The notes beneath the pieces are model-generated. The model made no database searches. It was not told the DNA's origin and saw only the letters and a program-made list of their open reading frames with translations. A DNA stretch of 64,000 nt from Mesorhizobium ciceri biovar biserrulae WSM1271 (GTDB lineage: Bacteria; Pseudomonadota; Alphaproteobacteria; Rhizobiales; Rhizobiaceae), in NCBI RefSeq assembly GCF_000185905.1, contig NC_014918.1, forward strand, positions 361,540-425,539, given 5' to 3'. This document shows, piece after piece, positions 41,340-51,622 of this stretch (position 1 is its first letter; every line of letters starts with the position of its first letter). The position numbers were made by a program, and so were the translations under genes.

Positions 41340-41885
41340 ATAGCTGTGAACGATTGTCTGCACAGGGCCAGCAAACTCCGCAAGTACTGTCTCATCGACG
41401 CCGCAAAGACACGACCGGCATGTTCTATCAGTAGCCGATCAAGGACCTGCCTGTAGGCCGGGGTAGGTGCAGCAATGCTCCGCTCATCCTGGCCTGCCGG
41501 CCGGACCTCGGCGGCCAATTCTGCCGCCAGAATTGTAATCATTCTTGGTCCGGCATTTGAGGGAAGGACCAACCTGTAACCGCGCGTCGGCACTGTCTGC
41601 ACGACGGCCTGGCGACTGTCGTGAGCGCCGCACGGATCTCGTGAATGCATTGGACCAGGCTGTCATCGGTGACGGCTAGCCCGTCCAGACCGCCTTCATC
41701 AACTCGTCCTTGGTGATGACGCGATCAGCGTTCTCCAGAAGGTGGCGAAGTACCGCGAAGGTCTGGTGGCGAACTGCGATTGTCCTGTTGAATTGGTCGC
41801 GCAAGGTCTCCCTACTCACGTCGGCGGTCACGCCGTTGAGTACGAACGTTGCAGGCGGCGAGCTATTCAAGCCGGTTCCCCTCAA
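41340..41885 (-). pseudogene. Winged-helix/adenylate-cyclase-type regulator remnant
   Basis: The N-terminal winged helix is readable (QTFAVLRHLLENADRVITKD then ELMKAVWTG), then a frame change gives LAVTDDSLVQCIHEIRAAL, another gives VPTRGYRLVLPS, and the text ITILAAELAAEV with VLDRLLIEHAGRVFAAS resembles the start of a class III cyclase domain. The catalytic remainder is missing. At least two frameshifts. Confidence 0.65.
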
Positions 41886-42048
41886 GCACGAAGCCGCAGT
41901 CCAATACTAGCACGGTTTCGCGCTGCGAAGACTGATCATCATCCAGCGCGTGCGGGGAGCTCGGATTTCGGCGAATGATCGTAAGCCGTTCGTGACTTGG
42001 CAAATGCCCAGGCGAGAGTCGCTACCGTACGCCGACTTGAATTGTGCG

Positions 42049-43455
42049 TTAGTGCATTGGCAGGATGTTCTGGTTGAGGCGGAACAGATTGTCCGGATCG
42101 TATCTGTGCTTGATCTTGGCGAGCCTCCCATAGGCTTCGGCTCCCAAGGCGTCGCGTACGAGGTCCGCTCCTTCGCCATGGCCGGGGAAGTTCAGATAGA
42201 GGCGGCCGGTCGAGTAGCGCTGCACGTCCTGCCAGAAGCTGCGAACCCAGCTGATGTTCGCGTCGTCCTCATCAGCGCCTGGCCAGATGGCGTCGAGGCT
42301 GAGCATGAAGGGCATGGACCGGTCACCGAAGGCAGTCTCATCGGCTGCAACGCGCTGGACGAAACCGCCGAACTTCCAGATCGAGGCGAAGGTCATTTCG
42401 GAGGGCCGCTTCGCCATCCGCGCGGTGATCTCCCCGATAACCTCGTCGTCGAGGCGCGAGAGGTAGGTGGATTTCCAGTAGCAACGGTCGCGGCCTTTCG
42501 GGAACAGGCCGTCATAGAGCGACTGGATGGTGCGATACGGCATGCGGCCGCTGAAATCGACAATCGGTGCTCCAAAACTGCGTAAGGGCGCCACGACCCG
42601 CTCGCCCTCGTCGGCCAGTCCGTCATAGACATGCGCAAGCGCCAGGACGCGCCGGCCCCTTGCACGCTCGGGAATCGAGGGATCGTTCGGCAGCGTGGAG
42701 AATTCCGCTAGGCCGCTCAGGCGATCGGGTGCGGTCTGCATGAAGTCGCGCCAGAGTGGAATGATCTCGTTGGCGCGCTCTTCGGGATAGGCCGGACCGC
42801 ATAACATCAGCTCCGGCTCGATCGGATGCAGCTTGAACTCGAAGCTCGTCACCACGCCGAAATTGCCGCCGCCGCCGCGCAGCGCCCAGAAGAGATCCGG
42901 GTTCTGGGTCGCGTCGGCATGGATGAGGCGGCCATCGGCGGTCACCAGATCGGCCGCCAGCAGATTGTCGACGCTGAGGCCGTGGCTGCCGCGCAGCCAG
43001 CCGATGCCGCCGGAAAGAGTCAGGCCGGCAACGCCCGTCGCCGAAATCAGGCCGCCCGGCGTGGCGCGACCAAGCGGGGTGGTGGCCGCATCGACATCGG
43101 CCCAAATAGCGCCGCCCTCGACGAAGACACGATCGAGGCCGGGCGCGACCCGCACGCCATTCATCAGCGACATGTCGATCATCAGGCCGCCGTCGCAGAC
43201 GGCGTAGCCTGCAACATTGTGGCCTCCGGAGCGGATCGCGATCGCCAGCCGCTCTTCGCGCGCGAAATTCACCGACGCCTCGACATCGGCAAAACTCCGG
43301 CAGCGCGCGATGAGAGCGGGACGTCGGTCGATCATGCCGTTCCAGACGATCCGCGTCGTGTCATAGGATGGGCTCGACGGCTCCAGCACCTCGCCGCGCA
43401 TGATGGAACGGAAGCTTTCGATGCTCGATGCTGCAAGGGTAGCGGTGGCGGCCAT
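42049..43455 (-). CDS. BBE-type FAD-linked oxidoreductase
   Basis: Berberine-bridge-enzyme-like flavoprotein of 468 residues. The PCMH FAD domain has RSGGHNVAGY with the His that carries the covalent flavin, GGAIWADVD, and GGLISATGVAGLTLSGGIGW; the second Cys attachment of bicovalent members is replaced, so single attachment is expected. The C-terminal BBE motif YDPDNLFRLNQNI is intact. Start at 43455 (MAATATLAASSIESFRSIMR) is preferred over one at 43476. No signal peptide. It diverges from a GlxA-type regulator, which probably controls it. Substrate (sugar, alcohol or aromatic) unknown. Confidence 0.9.
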   Translation of the reverse strand: MAATATLAASSIESFRSIMRGEVLEPSSPSYDTTRIVWNGMIDRRPALIARCRSFADVEASVNFAREERLAIAIRSGGHNVAGYAVCDGGLMIDMSLMNGVRVAPGLDRVFVEGGAIWADVDAATTPLGRATPGGLISATGVAGLTLSGGIGWLRGSHGLSVDNLLAADLVTADGRLIHADATQNPDLFWALRGGGGNFGVVTSFEFKLHPIEPELMLCGPAYPEERANEIIPLWRDFMQTAPDRLSGLAEFSTLPNDPSIPERARGRRVLALAHVYDGLADEGERVVAPLRSFGAPIVDFSGRMPYRTIQSLYDGLFPKGRDRCYWKSTYLSRLDDEVIGEITARMAKRPSEMTFASIWKFGGFVQRVAADETAFGDRSMPFMLSLDAIWPGADEDDANISWVRSFWQDVQRYSTGRLYLNFPGHGEGADLVRDALGAEAYGRLAKIKHRYDPDNLFRLNQNILPMH

Positions 43456-43541
43456 GTGGCGGTCTCCTCGTTTCACACACGCTAGCGCGGCGCGGGCAGG
43501 GCCGCTAAAGTCGAAAATGCTGAAAGGCGGTCATTTCTGCC

Positions 43542-44573
43542 ATGGTTGAACAGATCGGCCCATTGAATGTGGCGATCCTTGCCGTTCCGGAGGCTACCGC
43601 CTCCACGATCTACGGCATGTTCGACCTGTTTTCCTCGCCCGGCAGGGATTTCCTGTTCATAACCAGCGGTGCGGCGGGCACGCCGCGCATGCGGCCCTAT
43701 GTGGTTGCTGGGGACGGCAGCCCGTTTCGCGCTGCAAACGGCATCTGGATGCGCCCAGATCACAGCCTTGCCGATTGCCCGCCACCCGACATCGTCTGTA
43801 TTCCAGATTTCTTCGTCAATCCGGGAGAAAGCGTCGCCGGGCAGTATGACGCCGAAGCCGCATGGCTGAAGCGAGCGCATGACGACGGCGCCATGCTGGC
43901 CAGCGCTTGTTCGGGCGCGGTGCTGCTCGGCGAGGCCGGGCTACTCGACAATCGCGATGCCACCATTCACTGGGGCTATGTCGAGACGCTCACGAACAAC
44001 TATCCCGGCGTTAAGGTGAAGCCGGGCCAGTCTCTCGTGCTGACCGGCGAGGCCCACCGCATCGTCATGGCCGGGGGCGGCTCGAGCTGGGAGGATCTCG
44101 CCCTCTATCTGATCGCGCGCTTCGTCAGCCTCAAGGAGGCGATGCAGGTCGCCAAGGTCTACATGCTGCAGTGGCACGACATGGGCCAACAGCCCTTCGC
44201 CGCGCTGATGCGCTTTCGCCAGACCGACGACGCGGTGATCAACCGCTGCCAGAAATGGGCCGAAGGCAACTACCGGACGCCCTCGCCCGTCGCCGCCATG
44301 ACCAAGTTGTCAGGCCTGTCCGAGCGCTCCTTCGTGCGCCGCTTCGCCAAGGCCACGGAAATGAAGGCAATCGACTACATCCACGCGCTCAGGCTCGAGC
44401 AAGCCAAGCAGATGCTGGAGACCGGCGATCTCCCGGTCGAAGCGGTGGCGAGTGAAGTCGGCTATGAGGATGCGAGTTTTTTCGGGCGTCTCTTCCGCCG
44501 CAAGGTCGGGGTGACGCCGGCGCAATATCGCATTCGCTTCGGTGCTCTCCGGCGAGCATTGACCCGCGATTGA
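43542..44573 (+). CDS. GlxA-type AraC regulator with DJ-1/PfpI domain
   Basis: Transcriptional regulator of 343 residues. Residues 10-200 form a DJ-1/PfpI-like class I amidotransferase fold with the nucleophile-elbow Cys in LASACSGAVLLGEAGLL; residues 240-340 contain the two AraC helix-turn-helix motifs (MTKLSGLSERSFVRRFAKAT and PVEAVASEVGYEDASFFGRL). GlxA-type regulators sense small metabolites. Divergent from the FAD oxidoreductase with about 86 bases between the starts. Confidence 0.88.
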   Translation: MVEQIGPLNVAILAVPEATASTIYGMFDLFSSPGRDFLFITSGAAGTPRMRPYVVAGDGSPFRAANGIWMRPDHSLADCPPPDIVCIPDFFVNPGESVAGQYDAEAAWLKRAHDDGAMLASACSGAVLLGEAGLLDNRDATIHWGYVETLTNNYPGVKVKPGQSLVLTGEAHRIVMAGGGSSWEDLALYLIARFVSLKEAMQVAKVYMLQWHDMGQQPFAALMRFRQTDDAVINRCQKWAEGNYRTPSPVAAMTKLSGLSERSFVRRFAKATEMKAIDYIHALRLEQAKQMLETGDLPVEAVASEVGYEDASFFGRLFRRKVGVTPAQYRIRFGALRRALTRD

Positions 44574-44859
44574 ATCTCAACCATCGCGGCGCGATGCTGA
44601 TATTCCGCTTTGCGCCTCAAGTCAGCCGTTGAGCTGGCCCCAGCGGAATCCCAAAAGCAGAAATTCGAGCGATCAGGCGAACCGGCACGTTCCCACCCAG
44701 AACCGGACGCCCAGCGGTCATTAACGATGGGTTCGAGCTCCAGCCGCAAAGTAAGCGAGCTGGTCGGCATAGAGCTTCTTGAAGGCCCGGGCGAGCCCAG
44801 GCGCGTTCAACGTACGCTCAGAAAGTTCCATCTTAGCCTGAGAAGTACGTTCAGCTTGT

Positions 44860-45864
44860 CTAGCTGCGGGACATATGAACCGCGACACGATTTCGTCCTT
44901 CCGATTTGGCACGAAATAGGGCCAAATCGGCAGCATTGACGAAATCATTTGGCGTCTCGTCCGCGGTGGGCACCGCTGTTGCAACCCCGACGCTGATGGT
45001 CACACGATCCGGGCCGTGGGGTATGTTCAACTCCCGCACGCCCTGGACGAGCCGCTCTGCGATCGCACTGGATTGTTCCAGTAAAGTGTCGACCAGCACG
45101 ACCACGAACTCTTCGCCTCCGTACCGCGCAGCTAGGTCGGTGGAGCGGCCGGAACCGCTCTGGATTACGCGGGCGATTTGCTTGAGCACCTCATCGCCGG
45201 CCATATGGCCATAGGTATCGTTGTATCGTTTGAAGTTGTCGGCATCAATCATCAACAGCGACAATGGGGACTGTGCGCGAAAAGCGCGCTTCCATTCGGC
45301 CGCCAGATATTCATCAAAATAGCGCCTGTTGCCGAGGCCCGTCAGGCCATCGATCCGCGTCAGACGTTCAAGCTCGAGATTTGCACCGATCAGCTGTCGC
45401 TGGCTTTCCCTCAGCGCTCGGTATGCCGCGTCTCGCTGGACGTGATCCAGATAAGCCCGCGTGTGATATCGAATACGTGCAATCAGCTCGATACGATCCG
45501 GCAGTTTGACGAGATAGTCGTTCGCTCCCGCAGCGAAGGCTTCGCCCTTGGTGGCTGGATCTTCCTTGCTCGACAGCACAATGACTGGGACCGCGCGCGT
45601 CGACGCATGCTTCCTGTATTCTCGCACCAGATGCAGCCCATCGACGCCGGGCATGACGAGATCCTGCAGGATAACGGTTGGCTTTACCTCATCCGCGACT
45701 GTCATTGCTCTCAACGGGTCGGTGCAGAAGTGTAAGGAAATATCGGGCTCGTTGGCTAAAGCACGCCTGACCGCCTCGCAAACCATGATCTGATCATCGA
45801 TGAGCAGAACCATGGATGAATAGTTATCTGCGAGTGGCGGGACCAGCTCTGGTTCTTGCGTCAT
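44860..45864 (-). CDS. wspR: WspR-like response regulator diguanylate cyclase
   Basis: Output of the Wsp system, 334 residues. Receiver domain with acidic pair IDDQ and phospho-acceptor D68 in LQDLVMPGVDG; a coiled stalk (RALRESQRQLIGANLELERL); and a GGDEF domain with the active motif RYGGEEF. An inhibitory I-site RSTD sits five residues before GGEEF, so product inhibition is expected. It makes cyclic di-GMP when phosphorylated by the WspE kinase, favouring biofilm. Last gene of the wsp operon, 13 bases after wspF. Confidence 0.93.
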   Translation of the reverse strand: MTQEPELVPPLADNYSSMVLLIDDQIMVCEAVRRALANEPDISLHFCTDPLRAMTVADEVKPTVILQDLVMPGVDGLHLVREYRKHASTRAVPVIVLSSKEDPATKGEAFAAGANDYLVKLPDRIELIARIRYHTRAYLDHVQRDAAYRALRESQRQLIGANLELERLTRIDGLTGLGNRRYFDEYLAAEWKRAFRAQSPLSLLMIDADNFKRYNDTYGHMAGDEVLKQIARVIQSGSGRSTDLAARYGGEEFVVVLVDTLLEQSSAIAERLVQGVRELNIPHGPDRVTISVGVATAVPTADETPNDFVNAADLALFRAKSEGRNRVAVHMSRS

Positions 45865-45877
45865 CTGACGAGCCCTT

Positions 45878-46897
45878 TCACGTGGAGCGTTCGCAGGCTT
45901 CGATTATACGTGAGCCGATCGCACTCAAAGGAAGAATATCAACAGCCGCGCCGATGTCGGCAGCGGCCTTCGGCATGCCATAGACGGCACTCGTTGCTCT
46001 ATCCTGCGCGATTGTGAGATGCCCCTTGTCGCGGAGCTGTCTTAGCCCGCGCGCACCATCTCTGCCCATGCCTGTGAGCAGGACACCAATCACCGAGCCA
46101 GGCCACCATTGCGCCGCACTTTCGAAGAACACATCCACGGACGGCCGATAAACATTGTCCTTGGGGCTGGGCGTATAGCCAAGTTGCTGAGCCGATTTGA
46201 AAACCAGATGATCCGCAGAACTGGCTACGAGAACAGTGCCCGCTTGAGGACTATCCTTTTCCCGCGCCGGACGGATCGGGAGAGGCGTATGCTGTCCCAG
46301 CCAATCAGTAAGCCCCGGCACGAACTGAGCATCGAGATGCTGGACGAGCACGATCGCGCCGTCAAAATCAACGGGAAACGCACTCAGGACTGCGGCAACG
46401 GCGGCCGGCCCGCCCGCGGAGGCGCCGATTGCAATTAAGCGTCGAGGTGTCGGCTCAGCGTCACGTGACATCCGCCTTTTTGTCTTGGCCGGCGCATCAC
46501 CGATCAGCTTGCCGATCGTCGCAATCTTGTTCGTTAGAAGCCGTGCGGATTGCGAGGACGCGTTACCTTCGATGCCTACTGACGGAATATCGACCGCGTC
46601 AAGCGCGCCATGACCCATTGCTTCGTAGACACCGGCGAGGTTGGCTTCGATACTGGCGGTCACCAGCAAGATTGAGCACGGGGTTTCCGCCATGATTCTG
46701 CGCGTCGCTTCCACGCCGTCCATCTCTGGCATCGCTAGATCCATGAGTATCAGATCCGGCAGATCACGTCTGCAGACCTCGACCGCCTCACGCCCATTGG
46801 TCGCGACCCATGCGACCTGATGTTCGCCGGTCGACAAGACCAGCCGGCGCAGAAGCTCAACCGCCATCGGCATGTCGTTGACTACGCCGATTCTCAT
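45878..46897 (-). CDS. wspF: WspF-like CheB methylesterase
   Basis: CheB-type response regulator methylesterase, 339 residues. N-terminal receiver ([19 protein letters not shown]) and C-terminal esterase with Ser in [16 protein letters not shown], His in [10 protein letters not shown] and Asp in [12 protein letters not shown], all catalytic positions present. It demethylates the WspA receptor and so resets the system. Start at 46897 ([10 protein letters not shown]) is preferred; longer in-frame starts reach 46939 and would overlap wspE. Confidence 0.92.
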   Translation of the reverse strand: MRIGVVNDMPMAVELLRRLVLSTGEHQVAWVATNGREAVEVCRRDLPDLILMDLAMPEMDGVEATRRIMAETPCSILLVTASIEANLAGVYEAMGHGALDAVDIPSVGIEGNASSQSARLLTNKIATIGKLIGDAPAKTKRRMSRDAEPTPRRLIAIGASAGGPAAVAAVLSAFPVDFDGAIVLVQHLDAQFVPGLTDWLGQHTPLPIRPAREKDSPQAGTVLVASSADHLVFKSAQQLGYTPSPKDNVYRPSVDVFFESAAQWWPGSVIGVLLTGMGRDGARGLRQLRDKGHLTIAQDRATSAVYGMPKAAADIGAAVDILPLSAIGSRIIEACERST

Positions 46898-46919
46898 TCG
46901 TTGGCTTCCAATTTCGATC

Positions 46920-49193
46920 TCATTCAGTCGCCTCGCCAATCATGTCCACGACCGCATGGATCAGCGCCTCGTCCTGAAAGGTACTCTTGGTCAGATAATA
47001 GTCCGCACCGGCGTCAAGCCCGCGCGAGCGATCTTCTTCCCGATCCTTGTATGAAACGATCATTATGGGTGTGTTCTTGAGATGGGCGTCCTTTCTGATC
47101 AAGCTCACCAACTCGATGCCATCCATGCGCGGCATATCTATGTCAGTGACGACAAGATCGAAAGGACCAGACCGGACGGCATTCCATCCGTCCATACCGT
47201 CGACCGCCACTTCGACATCATAACCGTGATTGCCCAACATCTTGCGCTGGAGTTCGCGGACCGTGAGTGAATCGTCAATCACGAGCACGCGCTTGCGTCT
47301 GCTCGGTTCGGGACCGCCCGCAGCGCGCCGAACAGCCCTAAATCCGCTAGACGATGCAAGTTTTTCCACCGATCGGATCAGATCATCGACGTCGAAGATC
47401 AGAACTGGCGAACCGTCTTCCATCAGGGCCGCTGCGCTGATGTCCTTGATCTTGGCAAACCGTGGATCGAGAGGTCTGATCACCAGCTCGCGTTCCCCGA
47501 GAAAACGGTCAACGATCAGGCCGTATGCATCGCCCCGACCTGCATCCACGACGACGACCGAGAGTTCGTCCGGTTCCGATCCGGACTCTCCTCGATCCAG
47601 CACTTCGCGCGCGGTCACCAGCCCGATCTGTCGATCGTTCAAGCGAAAATGCGGTCGGCCCTGCAGCAGGTTGATCTGCATCCGCTGCAATCTCATTGTC
47701 TTGGAGATGGCGGCGAGTGGAAACGCATAGGGCTCTCCATCGACTTCGACGAGTAGTGTGCGCAGGACTGACAACGTCAGCGGCAGCTGCAGTTGAAACC
47801 GGGTTCCACGACCAAATTCCGAGGAAACGCTCGTGATTCCGCGGACCTCCTTCGTCATCGCCTGCACCGCATCGAGGCCCACACCACGGCCGGACACGTC
47901 GGTAAGGCCCGCTTTCATCGAAAAGCCTGGCAGAAACAGGAATGCGAGCAATTCGGTTTCGCTGAGTGTGTCAGCACTTTCCCTGGTCGCAAGCTGTCGG
48001 GCGATGACAGCCTCGCGCAGCTTCGAGATCTCGATCCCCCTGCCGTCGTCCACCACGGCTATCTGCAGCAGCCCGGCATTGTGCCTCGCTTCGAGCCTGA
48101 TCAGCCCCTCTTCGGGTTTCCCCATCGCGAGGCGCTCCTCAGGCGGTTCAAGCCCATGGTCTACAGCGTTGCGCAAAAGATGCCCCAAAGGGGCATCGAG
48201 CTGTTCGAGGATATCGCGGTCGATGCCGGTCGAGCCGCCTACGATCTCCAGTCGCGCCCGCTTGCCAAGGGTACGGCCGAGATCGCGGACCGTTCTTGCG
48301 TAGTGTCTCACGCCGTCCTCGAAAGGCCGCATCCGGCTCGCCAACGTTTCGTCGTACAATCTGTTGGCAAGATCGGTCGCTTTGCGATCCACTGAATCCA
48401 ATTCATCGAGACGCTCCGCCAGGAACGCTTGGCTCAACCGAAGCTTTCGCTGGGCTTCAGCCAGCGCCGCCACTACGGCCGCATCATTTGAACCCGGCGG
48501 CAGCACTGCGTGAAGGTTGTCGAACGCACTTGCGAGGTCCGATTGAAGTCGCTTCAGTCGCAGTAGCCCGTCAGCGAATGGCCTGAGCCGCCGAGCTTCC
48601 ATCAGCGACTCGCCAGCCAACCCGAGCAATCGGTTCAGGCTGTCTGCCGTCACCCGAACCATTCTATCTGAGCCAATGCTGCCGTGGGTTTGCGGTGGCG
48701 TCCCAACGAGGAGATTCGCTGAAGAGGTCGTCGCCAGCTGATCCTGGGCATGATCAGGAGTGGCGAAATCAGCTGCAAAATTTTGGGCCCCGGGCTTCGC
48801 CTCGGGGGGCGACAATTCCTCAAACTTCGCGAGAAAGCTTTCGATTTCTGAGTTGGCGCGCTCGCTCGATGATCCCGATGCGATCAATTTCAAAAGGTCA
48901 CAGCCTTGCAGGAGCGCATCTATATGCTCCCGTCCCACTCTCAGATGCCCACGTTGCGCGGCGACCAGGCAATCTTCCATCGCATTTGCAACTTTGACCG
49001 CGGGCATCAGGTCGATGATGCGGGCAGCTCCCTTCAGGGAATGTGCGGCACGCATGCATGCTTCCAGGGCATCGGCGGCGACAGGATTGCGTTCCAGTGC
49101 CAGAAGCCCAGACGTTAGTGCCTGTGACTGCGTCTCCAGTTCGGCCTGGAAGAGGCTGAGCATCGAAACCTGGCTGAAGTCCTCATCTGTCAT
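46920..49193 (-). CDS. wspE: WspE-like hybrid CheA kinase
   Basis: CheA-family kinase of 757 residues with fused receiver. P1 Hpt domain with acceptor His in [15 protein letters not shown]; dimer and ATPase core ([43 protein letters not shown]); CheW-like regulatory domain ([20 protein letters not shown]); C-terminal receiver ([27 protein letters not shown]). It phosphorylates WspR and WspF. Start at 49193 overlaps the wspD stop (ATGA); an upstream ATG at 49241 is inside wspD. Confidence 0.94.
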   Translation of the reverse strand: MTDEDFSQVSMLSLFQAELETQSQALTSGLLALERNPVAADALEACMRAAHSLKGAARIIDLMPAVKVANAMEDCLVAAQRGHLRVGREHIDALLQGCDLLKLIASGSSSERANSEIESFLAKFEELSPPEAKPGAQNFAADFATPDHAQDQLATTSSANLLVGTPPQTHGSIGSDRMVRVTADSLNRLLGLAGESLMEARRLRPFADGLLRLKRLQSDLASAFDNLHAVLPPGSNDAAVVAALAEAQRKLRLSQAFLAERLDELDSVDRKATDLANRLYDETLASRMRPFEDGVRHYARTVRDLGRTLGKRARLEIVGGSTGIDRDILEQLDAPLGHLLRNAVDHGLEPPEERLAMGKPEEGLIRLEARHNAGLLQIAVVDDGRGIEISKLREAVIARQLATRESADTLSETELLAFLFLPGFSMKAGLTDVSGRGVGLDAVQAMTKEVRGITSVSSEFGRGTRFQLQLPLTLSVLRTLLVEVDGEPYAFPLAAISKTMRLQRMQINLLQGRPHFRLNDRQIGLVTAREVLDRGESGSEPDELSVVVVDAGRGDAYGLIVDRFLGERELVIRPLDPRFAKIKDISAAALMEDGSPVLIFDVDDLIRSVEKLASSSGFRAVRRAAGGPEPSRRKRVLVIDDSLTVRELQRKMLGNHGYDVEVAVDGMDGWNAVRSGPFDLVVTDIDMPRMDGIELVSLIRKDAHLKNTPIMIVSYKDREEDRSRGLDAGADYYLTKSTFQDEALIHAVVDMIGEATE

Positions 49194-49894
49194 GCCATGC
49201 TCCGATCCAGCATCGTGAGCAGTTGTTCTGGGTCGAGACAACCAACGGCCCGTCCCTGCCAGGGCAGAACGGCATTAGTAGCCGCAGACAGCGCCTTGTC
49301 GATCGTGGCTGGCACAGCGAGAGTGTCGCGCGCCCGATAGCGATGTAAGCCGTGGATCTCATCAACCGTAAAGGCAACCCGCTTGTCGCGCTCGCCCACA
49401 ACAACCAGGCGGCGAAATACCTTGGTTCGCGTGCTTTGCTCCCCCTCCTTGCGCTCGTCTATCCCGAGCAATTCAGCCAGGGACAGGCAAACGAGCAATT
49501 CACCACGGACATTCGCAATACCGAGCAGTGCACGGTTTCTGCGATGTGGAAGTGAATGAACGCGGCGAGATTCAGCCACTTCATGAAAAATACCGACCGG
49601 AAGTGCCAGCCATTCTTCCCCCAAACGGAAGAGAACAGCCGTCTGCAGCGCCTCGCCGTTGGCCGGATCGATCCCCGCTCGACCAGCGTTACCAGGCCAT
49701 TCGTCGCGATATACCGAGGGAGCCGCACGGTCGAGGAGGTGTCGTGCAATCTTCTTATAGGTCGGGCAATTCCGGCAGTGGAGATGCTGCTCCAGCAGCG
49801 GACATGACTTGTCACCCCGTACGCCTATTTGCCGCCAGCAGTCGTCGATTTCAATCTGCTCCAACGGCTGAGCGATCCCTGTCGAAGCCGCCAT
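49190..49894 (-). CDS. wspD: WspD-like CheW adaptor
   Basis: CheW-type coupling protein, 234 residues. The N-terminal 75 residues carry several Cys (CPLLEQHLHCRNCPTYKKIA), a feature of WspD-type adaptors; the CheW fold follows (AVLFRLGEEWLALPVGIFHE, LLGIANVRGELLVCLSLAEL). It links the WspA receptor to the WspE kinase. Shares one base with the wspC stop and 4 with wspE. Confidence 0.9.
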   Translation of the reverse strand: MAASTGIAQPLEQIEIDDCWRQIGVRGDKSCPLLEQHLHCRNCPTYKKIARHLLDRAAPSVYRDEWPGNAGRAGIDPANGEALQTAVLFRLGEEWLALPVGIFHEVAESRRVHSLPHRRNRALLGIANVRGELLVCLSLAELLGIDERKEGEQSTRTKVFRRLVVVGERDKRVAFTVDEIHGLHRYRARDTLAVPATIDKALSAATNAVLPWQGRAVGCLDPEQLLTMLDRSMA

Positions 49895-51135
49895 CAGCTG
49901 CCGCTCCTTTTCTGGACCCGGCCTAGCCGGCCAGCCAGGGCCTCGGCGCCGTTATGGTCGCCTTGCTTGCGAAGCAGCAAAGCCAGATGGATGAGAGCTT
50001 CTCGATGATTTGGCGCGAGATAGAGCGCCTTGCGATAGCTTTGCGCGGCTTGGGGTGCTGCGCCATCCGCATCCTGGACGAGGCCCAGCAAGTAGAAGAT
50101 TTGCGCGGAAGGACCGAATTCCTTGAGATGCGCCAGGGCGACCTCCTGTGCCTCCTTTACCCGTCCTGCATTGGCGATCCGTTCAACCGCGATGAGGCTT
50201 TCCGAGGCCTGTGCAAGCGGCTTGGCCGGCGCCTGGCCACGGGCTTCATTGCCAATTGTCGGTCGGGGCCGAAGAAGAGGCTTGCTCTTGTTGACCTTCG
50301 GGGTTGGCGTCGGCACCGGGATGGCGGCCGAAACTGTCGGCGCCGTGGTCTTGACGGGCTCCGATTTCAGGAAGGCAAAGGCCAATGGCCATTCAGCGGA
50401 AATAAAGCCATGCAACCTTGGAAGAGCTGCTTCCGCCGGACCGACCAGGAGGAGTCCGTCTTTGGCCAGTAGGTCCTTCAGGCAGATCAACGCGCGATCC
50501 TGCAGCTCTCGATTGAAATAGATCAGCAGATTGCGGAAAAGCACGATGTCATAGACTTCTTGCCCGAAAGACGCGCGAGAGCCGAACAGGTTTCCTACCC
50601 TGAACCGAACCTGTTTCAGCACCGCAGCTGTAGGACGCAACCCGCTCTCGGCCGCTTCGAAATAGCGATCCTTGAATTCGAGATGGCTGCCGCGAAACGA
50701 ATTGCGCCCATAGATCGCGCGTTCAGCCGTCGCGATATTGCGGCTGCTGACGTCCACACCATCGATCTTGAACTCGTGCGCCTCAAAGCTGGCATCGAAC
50801 ATGGCCATGGCGACCGAATAGGCCTCTTCGCCGGTTGAACATGGCAGGCTCAGGACTTTAATCGGCTGAGCACGCTTGTGCACGCGCGCATGCCGCGCCA
50901 GCATGGTGAACGCTTCTCGGTCGCGAAAGAACCAGGTCTCCGGGATCACCACCGCATTGATCAACTCCTGCAACTCCTGCGAGGAACCGGTCAAGTGTTC
51001 CTTATAGGTCTGAGGGTTGGTTATCCGGCATGCTGCCATCCGATCTCTGACCGCCTGACGGACCACTGTCGGACCAACGCTGGCACTGTCCAGTCCGATG
51101 GTTTCCGTCAGGAGCTTTTCAATTGCGCCGGTCAT
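49894..51135 (-). CDS. wspC: WspC-like CheR methyltransferase with TPR tail
   Basis: Receptor methyltransferase, 413 residues. CheR domain with VIPETWFFRDREAFTML, SLPCSTGEEAYSVAMAMFD (SAM site), DIVLFRNLLIYFN; then a Pro-rich linker and C-terminal TPR helices (FYLLGLVQDADGAAPQAAQS, LYLAPNHREALIHLALLLRK). It methylates WspA to adjust sensitivity. Overlaps wspB by 4 bases. Confidence 0.93.
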   Translation of the reverse strand: MTGAIEKLLTETIGLDSASVGPTVVRQAVRDRMAACRITNPQTYKEHLTGSSQELQELINAVVIPETWFFRDREAFTMLARHARVHKRAQPIKVLSLPCSTGEEAYSVAMAMFDASFEAHEFKIDGVDVSSRNIATAERAIYGRNSFRGSHLEFKDRYFEAAESGLRPTAAVLKQVRFRVGNLFGSRASFGQEVYDIVLFRNLLIYFNRELQDRALICLKDLLAKDGLLLVGPAEAALPRLHGFISAEWPLAFAFLKSEPVKTTAPTVSAAIPVPTPTPKVNKSKPLLRPRPTIGNEARGQAPAKPLAQASESLIAVERIANAGRVKEAQEVALAHLKEFGPSAQIFYLLGLVQDADGAAPQAAQSYRKALYLAPNHREALIHLALLLRKQGDHNGAEALAGRLGRVQKRSGS

Positions 51136-51605
51136 TGATCACCGGTCGCGGCCTGGCGGAGCAATGCGGTACGTATCTCTTCCGAAAGCAGCGATGCCAC
51201 TTTGACCCACTGAATGATCTCCGAACCATCGGAAGCCACCGGCCCAAGATAGGGCGGGGTTCCTGGTTCAAGTCCGAACGGCGCGAAGTCGGCAGGGTCT
51301 CGCTCAAGCGTATCCGTCACCCGTTCCGCGATCAGTCCCAGCAGGCGCTGCTCGCCATCCTGCGCGTGATAGCGCGTCACAACGATCCGGGTGCTCAATA
51401 GGCGCTCCGACGGCCGGCCAAGCGCAAGAAGAGTAACATCGATCAGCGGGATGGGTATTCCGTTGTAGCTGACCAGACCCATCACACCGGTTGGCGCACC
51501 CGGCAGGACCTTCACATCGAGACGAGGCAGCACCTCTTCAATTTGGTGGACATCGATCAAGTAGCGATCCGGACCCATGCTGAAGGCGAGAAATAGCATT
51601 GTCAC
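51132..51605 (-). CDS. wspB: WspB-like CheW adaptor
   Basis: Second CheW-type adaptor, 157 residues: MLFLAFSMGPDRYLIDVHQI, EVLPRLDVKVLPGAPTGVMG and LVSYNGIPIPLIDVTLLALG are the two CheW subdomains. Lies 17 bases after wspA, and its end overlaps wspC. Having two adaptors around one methyltransferase is the Wsp arrangement. Confidence 0.91.
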   Translation of the reverse strand: MTMLFLAFSMGPDRYLIDVHQIEEVLPRLDVKVLPGAPTGVMGLVSYNGIPIPLIDVTLLALGRPSERLLSTRIVVTRYHAQDGEQRLLGLIAERVTDTLERDPADFAPFGLEPGTPPYLGPVASDGSEIIQWVKVASLLSEEIRTALLRQAATGDQ

Positions 51606-51622
51606 CCCCTACTGCCGGCTCG